This document shows positions 58,973 through 64,000 of a stretch of DNA of 64,000 nucleotides, in pieces. Under the pieces are notes generated by a model. That model was not told where the DNA came from, did not search any database, and worked only from the letters and a program-made list of their open reading frames with translations. The DNA comes from Bacillota bacterium (lineage in GTDB: Bacteria > Bacillota > Clostridia > Lachnospirales > Lachnospiraceae), in contig JAEZUM010000060.1 in the NCBI GenBank assembly GCA_023421075.1, positions 62,001 to 126,000 of the forward strand. The letters are read 5' to 3'. A program made the translations under genes and the position numbers. Numbering within the stretch: the stretch's first letter is position 1; each line of letters starts with the position of its first letter.

Positions 58973-59674
58973 TTATATATATTCAACATATGTTTCAATA
59001 CAATCCTTTGTAATATTAATCACGCGAAAACCAAAATTCGTTGAACCAATTTTTAAGGAATCCGAATTTTGATCAAGTTGATATAATAAGGAGGGCGTAA
59101 CATACTGTTTCCGATTACCGGCATGAATTTCTTGCTCCCAATGATAGTGACCGCTAAAAATTGATATTTTATTCTTTGTTTTATCTAGTATGCGGCAGAC
59201 CTCATCTCTGTTTAATAACGGAAACATTCGATCCATAACCGTATTGCCGCAATCTATAATAGGATGATGTAAGAATATCAGGATATCCTTTTCATTATGA
59301 AGTAGCTGCTCTTCCATCCATAGCAATTGCTCATTATCTATCTTCCCCATGCCAGAATCCAAATAAAGAACAAGAAACTCTTCCAAGTGTTCCACAAAAT
59401 ATGGTTTCTTAAGGCCCGATAGGTGAAATGCTTCCTTGGGATCATGATTACCACTAACAAACCTTATCGTACCACATAGCTCCTGCAGCTTATTCATTAC
59501 TATTTCGAAAGATTCGTTTGCATCAGCAACATCACCGGTGACAACGAGCTTGTCAAATGGAATATTACGCGCGTATAGTAGAAACTTACTGAAATTATCT
59601 TCCGGACTTAGTAATGCTAATTCCGGGTCATTATTATCTATGTGAAGGTCGGTAATTTGAATAATCGTCTGCAT
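58973..59674 (-). CDS. CpdA-like metallophosphoesterase
   Basis: A 233-residue cytoplasmic protein with all class-III phosphodiesterase metal motifs: ITDLHIDNN at residue 8, VTGDVADANE near 44, SGNHDPKEA near 73, FLHHPI near 134 and SGHYHWEQE near 175. CpdA-type enzymes hydrolyse cyclic nucleotides, but close relatives act on other phosphodiesters, so the substrate is open. AAAGGT precedes the ATG. It stands alone. Confidence 0.88.
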   Translation of the reverse strand: MQTIIQITDLHIDNNDPELALLSPEDNFSKFLLYARNIPFDKLVVTGDVADANESFEIVMNKLQELCGTIRFVSGNHDPKEAFHLSGLKKPYFVEHLEEFLVLYLDSGMGKIDNEQLLWMEEQLLHNEKDILIFLHHPIIDCGNTVMDRMFPLLNRDEVCRILDKTKNKISIFSGHYHWEQEIHAGNRKQYVTPSLLYQLDQNSDSLKIGSTNFGFRVINITKDCIETYVEYI

Positions 59675-59855
59675 ACTATATACCTTTCATTATCACAATA
59701 TCAATCAATTTCTGCTTCGTCATCTTCTATTATATATTCCCGGAAGGATAACTACAACTATCTCTTTTCCGTTTTAGGTGTCCGTCTTCCACTTATGCTG
59801 GTAACGCTCTATGAAACGTGCCCGGCTACCGGTATCCCAGCAATTCGTATACAGT

Positions 59856-59902
59856 AAAATACCCCCTGATATGTTCAATCCAAGCATATCAAGAGGTATT
59901 TT
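59856..59902 (-). terminator. hairpin after the hcp gene
   Basis: AAAATACC and GGTATTTT arms with an inner CTGATATG/CATATCA pairing. On the minus strand it follows the hcp stop by about 30 bases, with only a short T-run, so termination may be partial. Confidence 0.6.
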
Positions 59903-59930
59903 ATGTTTTACTATATATTTTATATAAGGA

Positions 59931-61559
59931 TTATGACATAAATAACGTAATATCCTCTTCCACAGAACCAATACCGGCTATACCAAAGTTCTCCACTAAG
60001 ACTTTTGCTACATTGGGTGATAAAAATCCTGGCAGTGTTGGTCCGAGATGTATATTCTTCACCCCAAGATATAGAAGTGCAAGCAGAACAATCACGGCTT
60101 TTTGCTCATACCATGCTATGTTATATGTAATCGGCAACTGATTAACATCATCAACTCCGAAAACCTCTTTCAGTTTTAGAGCGATCACAGCCAAAGAATA
60201 AGAATCATTACACTGACCTGCATCCAAAACACGTGGTATTCCTCCAATATCACCAAGAGGAAGCTTATTATATCGATATTTTGCGCATCCTGCTGTTAAA
60301 ATCACAGTATCCTTGGGCAGTTTTTCTGCAAACTCTGTATAATATTCTCTTGATTTCATTCTTCCGTCACAACCCGCCATAACGAAAAATCTCTTAATTG
60401 CTCCTGATTTTACTGCTTCAACTACCTTATCCGCGAGAGCAAATACCTGCTCATGTGCAAAACCTCCAACGATCATTCCACTTTCTATCTCAGACGGAGC
60501 TGGAAGCTTCTTTGCCATTTCAATAATAGCAGAAAAGTCCTTTTTACCATTATTGTCTGAATCAATATGTGTACATCCGGGGAAGCCTGCTGCTCCGGTT
60601 GTAAATATACGATTTCTTAATTCATCCGATTTAGGAGGAACGATACAATTTGTAGTGAAAAGTATTGGTCCGTTAAATGGTCCAAACTCATCTACTTGAC
60701 GCCACCAGGAACCACCATAATTACCTGCAAAATTATCATACCTCTTGAAAAATGGATAATAATGTGCCGGAAGCATCTCACTATGGGTATAAACATCAAC
60801 TCCGGTTCCCTTCGTCTGATCAAGCAATTGCTCCAGATCCGTAAGGTCATGTCCCGAGATCAAAATAGCCGGGTTCTTTCTAACACCTATATTTACACTG
60901 GTTATCTCAGGATTTCCATATCTGGAAGTATTTGCTTCATCCAGCAGTGACATAGCTGCAACGCCGTATTGACCCGTCTTAAGGGTTAATGTAATCAATT
61001 CCTCTAAGGATAGGGAATCATTTAATGTAGCATCAAGAGCTTCATAGAAAAATCCATAGAGTTCCATGTTCTCATTACCGATATTGAGTGCATGGTGAGT
61101 ATATGCTGCCATTCCTTTCAGACCATAAATGATCAATTCTCGAAGCGAACGAATATCTTCATTTTCAGTTGCCAATACACCAATATCTGACGCCTTCTCA
61201 ATCATCGTCTCTCTGTCCGATACCACGAAGGTCGCAGCATCCTTTAACGCAAGTCCGGAGGTCTTACCCCTCAGCATGTCCCTTAATTCGATCATTTTGA
61301 GGATCTGGTTCTCGATGGCGCCGTCATCAAAATTTGCATTCGTGATAGTAATAAATAAACTCTTTAAAACCTGATGATTTACCTCACTAATAGCGGCTGG
61401 TTTAAACTTACCTTTCACCACAATCTCTGAAACACCTTTGCAGACATAAATTAAAAGATCCTGTAATTTTGCAACTTCTTCATTTTTGCCGCATACACCC
61501 TTAATCGTACATCCGGTGTTTTTGGCAGTTTCCTGACATTGATAACAAAACATACTCAT
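59931..61559 (-). CDS. hcp: hybrid cluster protein (hydroxylamine/NO reductase)
   Basis: A 542-residue iron-sulfur enzyme. The N-terminal cluster ligands CX2CX8CX5C are at Cys5, 8, 17 and 23, the spacing of class I Hcp from strict anaerobes. Hybrid-cluster ligand blocks follow: GVDVYTHSEMLPAHYY, TGAAGFPGCTHI and TAGCAKYRYNKL, then GIPRVLDAGQCNDSYS. The protein detoxifies NO or hydroxylamine formed during nitrosative stress. AAAGGAGG precedes the ATG. No Hcr reductase gene is nearby, as often in Clostridia. A symmetric TTATGT-N5-ACATAA lies upstream for possible control. Confidence 0.95.
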   Translation of the reverse strand: MSMFCYQCQETAKNTGCTIKGVCGKNEEVAKLQDLLIYVCKGVSEIVVKGKFKPAAISEVNHQVLKSLFITITNANFDDGAIENQILKMIELRDMLRGKTSGLALKDAATFVVSDRETMIEKASDIGVLATENEDIRSLRELIIYGLKGMAAYTHHALNIGNENMELYGFFYEALDATLNDSLSLEELITLTLKTGQYGVAAMSLLDEANTSRYGNPEITSVNIGVRKNPAILISGHDLTDLEQLLDQTKGTGVDVYTHSEMLPAHYYPFFKRYDNFAGNYGGSWWRQVDEFGPFNGPILFTTNCIVPPKSDELRNRIFTTGAAGFPGCTHIDSDNNGKKDFSAIIEMAKKLPAPSEIESGMIVGGFAHEQVFALADKVVEAVKSGAIKRFFVMAGCDGRMKSREYYTEFAEKLPKDTVILTAGCAKYRYNKLPLGDIGGIPRVLDAGQCNDSYSLAVIALKLKEVFGVDDVNQLPITYNIAWYEQKAVIVLLALLYLGVKNIHLGPTLPGFLSPNVAKVLVENFGIAGIGSVEEDITLFMS

Positions 61560-61746
61560 AGTAGTCCTCCTTTAATTCATTATAATTTGGAGCCGGTGCT
61601 TTCCTTCTTGCTGTTTCGCACCGAGTATCCAGACAACCATTATATCTAAGTTCATCAGCATCCTTATTATACCAATTTATTCTGCATATTTCTACAATAT
61701 TCTACTTTATTGTTTCATTATTTTGCATTATTTTGCTTTATTTAGC

Positions 61747-61763
61747 TTATGTGAAAAACATAA
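61747..61763. promoter_or_regulatory. palindrome in the hcp upstream region
   Basis: TTATGT and ACATAA are perfect arms with a five-base centre (GAAAA), 188 bases before the hcp start codon. Hcp genes are often controlled by CRP/FNR-family regulators, so this could be such a site. The rest of the 373-base gap is very A/T-rich, has a repeated ATTTTGC (61724-61738), and holds the terminator of the flavoprotein gene. No open frame was seen. Confidence 0.45.
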
Positions 61764-61796
61764 ACTGAGATAAAAATTTCCCTATCTTATACAGAA

Positions 61797-61874
61797 TAAA
61801 AAACGCACTTATTACAATTGTGGACCTTTGGATTAGTATTGTCTAACCTCAGGTCTCACTCTTATAATAAGTGC
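61797..61874 (-). terminator. long terminator hairpin of the azoreductase gene
   Basis: GCACTTATTA and TAATAAGTGC arms enclose two inner pairs (GACCT/AGGTC, GGTTAG/CTAATCC), a roughly 70-base stem with imperfections, followed by GTTTTTT on the minus strand. It starts about 60 bases after the flavoprotein stop. Confidence 0.75.
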
Positions 61875-61932
61875 ATCAATCGATGTTAATTACATCGCCA
61901 TTTCCCAACCTATAACCAGATATAATATTTCC

Positions 61933-62604
61933 TTATACTAGCATCATTTCCTTCACATCGATCTTTTCGATGATCTCATCAATTTTACTCTTTGCATTCT
62001 CAATCGCAGTCTGTTTATCCACCTCTGTGGTACCTGTTCCATCTACTAAGAGTCTCTCAAACTTATTAATACCGATAAACTTCATAATATCTTCAATATA
62101 ATCCAATCCCTTATTGAGGATCGGTCTCGTGATCCAGGGTATATTTCCACCGGAGGATTGAATATAAACCACTGTCCTTGATTTATCATTTAGCAAACCC
62201 TTCGGTTTTTCTCCTTCCTCCGGAAATGTTATAGTCCTATGGGTCTGTACGATACAATCGATATATTCCTTTAAAGGTGCAGGAAATGATAAGCTCCACA
62301 TCGGCGCAGCGATGACATAAACATCTGCCGCTATAAATTGATTACACAACTCTACTATTTTTTGAACTTCCTTTTGCTCTTTTTCCGGTAGCTTACTTGT
62401 TGCTTCTTCACTTATAATACAATTCCTGCTTTCAAAATACTCATATTCCAGTCTTGGTATATGTTCTTTATATAAGTCCAGCTCCTCTATTTGGAAATCA
62501 TGATACTTTTCCATAAATCGATTCACGAAGTCTCTACCTACCGTTTTACTTGCAGACATATGCTCCGGTTTTGAATTAACGGTAATGTATAGTAACTTTT
62601 TCAT
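61933..62604 (-). CDS. NAD(P)H flavoprotein / azoreductase family (flavodoxin fold)
   Basis: A 223-residue protein of the FMN-dependent azoreductase/NAD(P)H-quinone reductase group: MKKLLYITVNSKPEHMSAS start (FMN phosphate loop), IAAPMWSLSFPAPLKEYID near residue 95, the strand with YIQSSGG near 148. Such enzymes reduce quinones, azo dyes and nitro compounds. AAAGGAG precedes the ATG. It has its own long terminator, so it is independent of hcp, although both genes suggest redox or xenobiotic stress. Confidence 0.88.
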   Translation of the reverse strand: MKKLLYITVNSKPEHMSASKTVGRDFVNRFMEKYHDFQIEELDLYKEHIPRLEYEYFESRNCIISEEATSKLPEKEQKEVQKIVELCNQFIAADVYVIAAPMWSLSFPAPLKEYIDCIVQTHRTITFPEEGEKPKGLLNDKSRTVVYIQSSGGNIPWITRPILNKGLDYIEDIMKFIGINKFERLLVDGTGTTEVDKQTAIENAKSKIDEIIEKIDVKEMMLV

Positions 62605-62786
62605 AATAGCATCTCCTTTATTCTTAATAGTATCTTCACATAGTATCTGGATATTTAAAAATTTTATAACTATGAAAGAATATATATTTGTCTCTTTATG
62701 ATGTCAAACTAAAATAAAGCCTAAAGCCTTACATAGAATTGTTCAATCTCAAAATAATATTAATAGTATGATAAGGAGGCAAATAT

Positions 62787-63035
62787 ATGGAACGAATGGA
62801 TAACTGGCATGATTGGAAGAAGACTCTGGGAAAAGCAGTTGATCTTGGAGAAAGTGTTGGCCTGTCTGATACGACAATAACGAATCTTTCTGAAAAAGTA
62901 GGGACGTACCTTTCAGATCATGTTCCTCCTCATAATGAAGAGGAAAGACTTTTAAAAGAAATGTGGGATGCTGCAGATGAAACCGACAGAAAAGTATTAG
63001 CGAAGCTTGTCGTGAAGATAGTTGATAAACCATAG
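62787..63035 (+). CDS. DUF3243 protein
   Basis: An 82-residue helical protein: NWHDWKKTLGKAVDLGESVGLSDTTITNLSEKVGTYLSDHVPPHNEEERLLKEMWDAADETDRKVLAKLVVKI matches DUF3243 (YmfJ-like), found in most Firmicutes and of unknown function (landmarks WHDWKKTLG, VGTYLSDHVPP, WDAADETDRKVLAKL). AAGGAGG precedes the ATG. A short hairpin overlaps the 3' end. Confidence 0.88.
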   Translation: MERMDNWHDWKKTLGKAVDLGESVGLSDTTITNLSEKVGTYLSDHVPPHNEEERLLKEMWDAADETDRKVLAKLVVKIVDKP

Positions 63036-63122
63036 GAAACACGCTACGCGAGTTTCTTCGATTCGCGTGCGCGTTCGCATTTTAATAAGCATGCTTATAA
63101 ATGCTCACTTTGCTTACGCGCA
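63036..63122. repeat. nested inverted repeats after the DUF3243 gene
   Basis: GAAAC-GTTTC arms (63036-63056) enclose ACGCTACGCGA. Then TGCGCGT (63068-63074) and ACGCGCA (63116-63122) frame an inner palindrome GCATTT...AAATGC (63077-63104) with TAAGCATGCTTA at its heart. The G/C-rich blocks stand out from the A/T-rich surroundings, so this may be a REP-like repeat. Confidence 0.5.
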
Positions 63123-63130
63123 AATAAGAT

Positions 63131-63209
63131 CAAAAAAAGGGGTTCCAAGTTCAAGATATTTTGCACCTATTTCCTGGTGTAGTAATCTATGATCACTTGG
63201 AAACCCTTT
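63131..63209 (-). terminator. terminator of the 93-residue membrane protein gene
   Basis: Long imperfect arms beginning AAAGGGTTTCCAAGT and ending ACTTGGAACCCCTTT with inner CACCAGGAAATAGGTG pairing, then seven T residues on the minus strand. It lies 86 bases after the stop. Confidence 0.75.
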
Positions 63210-63294
63210 ATTATGACTTTGAGAGTCTTCTTGTAAAACGTGCTCACATAGAATCATAACAATAACATTCTGTTTATTCTTTCACTTAACCGTA

Positions 63295-63576
63295 TTATTT
63301 ACTACGCTTTCTTTTTTTATATATAATATCAGCAATAATAGAATACCCAAAAGAACTCAGGATGGCAATTAAGAAAAATAACGCCATTACAAATTTACCC
63401 AAGGATTCAAAGCTTTCATTTGAAGCACTACGCATGGTGACAAAATAATAAATCATAAAAGGAAGCATTATCATCGTAGGAATATATTTAACATACCTCT
63501 TATTCTTAAATAAAAGATCTAATAGGAATGTTACTAAAATTGAAATCGTTACGATGATTATAAAACTTATTTCCAT
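63295..63576 (-). CDS. small three-helix membrane protein
   Basis: A 93-residue protein with three predicted membrane segments (residues 3-21, 30-48 and 62-84), a Lys-rich loop between the first two and a basic tail (KKRKRSK). AAGGAGG eight bases ahead and a terminator support it as a real gene. No family recognised. Confidence 0.65.
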   Translation of the reverse strand: MEISFIIIVTISILVTFLLDLLFKNKRYVKYIPTMIMLPFMIYYFVTMRSASNESFESLGKFVMALFFLIAILSSFGYSIIADIIYKKRKRSK

Positions 63577-63649
63577 ATAATCTCCTCCTTCCTTATCTGA
63601 CTATTAGACGACAAATGCTTTTCTTTTGTTCCATGGATAATGTAAGCAA

Positions 63650-64000
63650 TTATTTATTTATCGTTTCTGAAAACTCAAAAAGCTCTTTAATCTTTTCGGT
63701 TTCCTTCTTATCAAGATATCTCCAGGTCAGGTTGGGGAACAGAGGACATTTCCCACACTTATTACCATTATACTCTATTACTAAAGTAAGGGGCTTCCTC
63801 ATGCCTGTTTTGTCCATCTGAGTACAATATCCGCAGCTGTCACAATTCTTGGTTCTTGAAAAGGCAAGCTCTTTCAGCTCCTGATTCATTTCATCAAAGT
63901 GGCCAAGTACAAAACGAAAGCTTGGTACACGGAAGGAAAAAGTCATTTGATTTCGTTTTTTCCAGTTAACAGAAAAATCTGCAATTCCCTTCTGCTTATT
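63650..64000 (-). CDS. C-terminal part of a Cys-motif protein extending past the right edge
   Basis: The frame is open to the window end; an internal Met at 63946 is probably not the start since 18 more codons (ending ...NWKKRNQ) precede it without a stop. The visible part has FSFRVPSFRFVLGHFDEM, two cysteine pairs CDSCGYC near the middle and CGKCPLFPN later, as in small metal-binding domains. The pairs suggest a zinc or iron-sulfur site. Family and function are not recognised. Confidence 0.7.
   Translation of the reverse strand, partial: NKQKGIADFSVNWKKRNQMTFSFRVPSFRFVLGHFDEMNQELKELAFSRTKNCDSCGYCTQMDKTGMRKPLTLVIEYNGNKCGKCPLFPNLTWRYLDKKETEKIKELFEFSETINK

Noticed and set aside
59774..59971. 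65-codon frame after the phosphodiesterase gene with YTNCWDTGSRARFIERYQ
   Set aside because: Overlaps the 3' end of hcp and a hairpin, has no ribosome-binding site and no recognised family.

Overview
The window reads as chromosomal DNA of a low-GC, obligately anaerobic, plant-polymer-degrading Clostridia, most like Lachnospiraceae (Lachnoclostridium/Anaerocolumna type). This is inferred from gene content: hybrid cluster protein, radical SAM and ferredoxin-like proteins, intracellular GH43 enzymes with a GH10 xylanase and AraC regulators, an SLH-anchored surface protein, PadR/DUF1048 and DUF3243 genes, strong AGGAGG ribosome-binding sites and A/T-rich promoters. No rRNA, tRNA, CRISPR array, transposase or phage gene was seen.

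Layout. 1-5.6 kb: minus-strand housekeeping genes (edge-truncated Tet(M)-like GTPase, HD phosphohydrolase, DUF1456, radical SAM/SPASM, RsuA-type pseudouridine synthase, DUF1801, membrane metallophosphoesterase). 5.7-9.8 kb: four-gene siderophore/haem ABC importer behind a Fur box. 9.9-12.7 kb: membrane PAS-GGDEF-EAL protein. 12.8-14.8 kb: RsmH (MraW) paralogue, a MITE-like 214-bp inverted-repeat element, SRPBCC and helix-hairpin-helix genes. 14.9-17.2 kb: a family 2A encapsulin shell gene overlapping a SufS-type cysteine desulfurase gene, a probable sulfur nanocompartment and the most striking locus here. 17.3-29.3 kb: xylan/arabinan block (GH10 lipoprotein, two GH43, polysaccharide deacetylase, two AraC regulators) with a taurine/nitrate-type ABC importer split over two convergent units. 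29.3-38.9 kb: small genes, RidA with a WYL regulator, a subtilase remnant, a six-repeat beta-propeller lectin-like protein, a staygreen (Mg-dechelatase) homologue, a TetR-controlled ABC exporter and a LysM-GH18 protein lacking its catalytic Glu. 39-47.4 kb: 1378-residue SLH surface protein behind a response regulator and a double-kinase hybrid sensor. 47.6-53.6 kb: CE1-type esterase, MarR/MFS pair, and PadR-DUF1048-DUF1048 with a KTR protein and a DrrAB-like exporter. 53.7-64 kb: ferredoxin-like protein, GAF-GGDEF, a Fur-box promoter driving a cytochrome-b5-like lipoprotein next to a four-helix His-rich membrane protein, MATE exporter, phosphodiesterase, Hcp, azoreductase-like flavoprotein, DUF3243 and an edge-truncated cysteine-motif protein.

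How the genes work together. Iron is a recurring theme (two good Fur boxes, siderophore importer, haem-domain lipoprotein, Hcp, ferredoxin). Carbon scavenging is built around a surface xylanase lipoprotein, cytoplasmic GH43 enzymes and an esterase, with AraC regulators beside two of the enzyme/transport units. Drug and stress exporters each sit beside their own regulator (TetR, MarR, PadR). Starts were adjusted from the longest open frame to the codon with a proper ribosome-binding site wherever the two disagreed.
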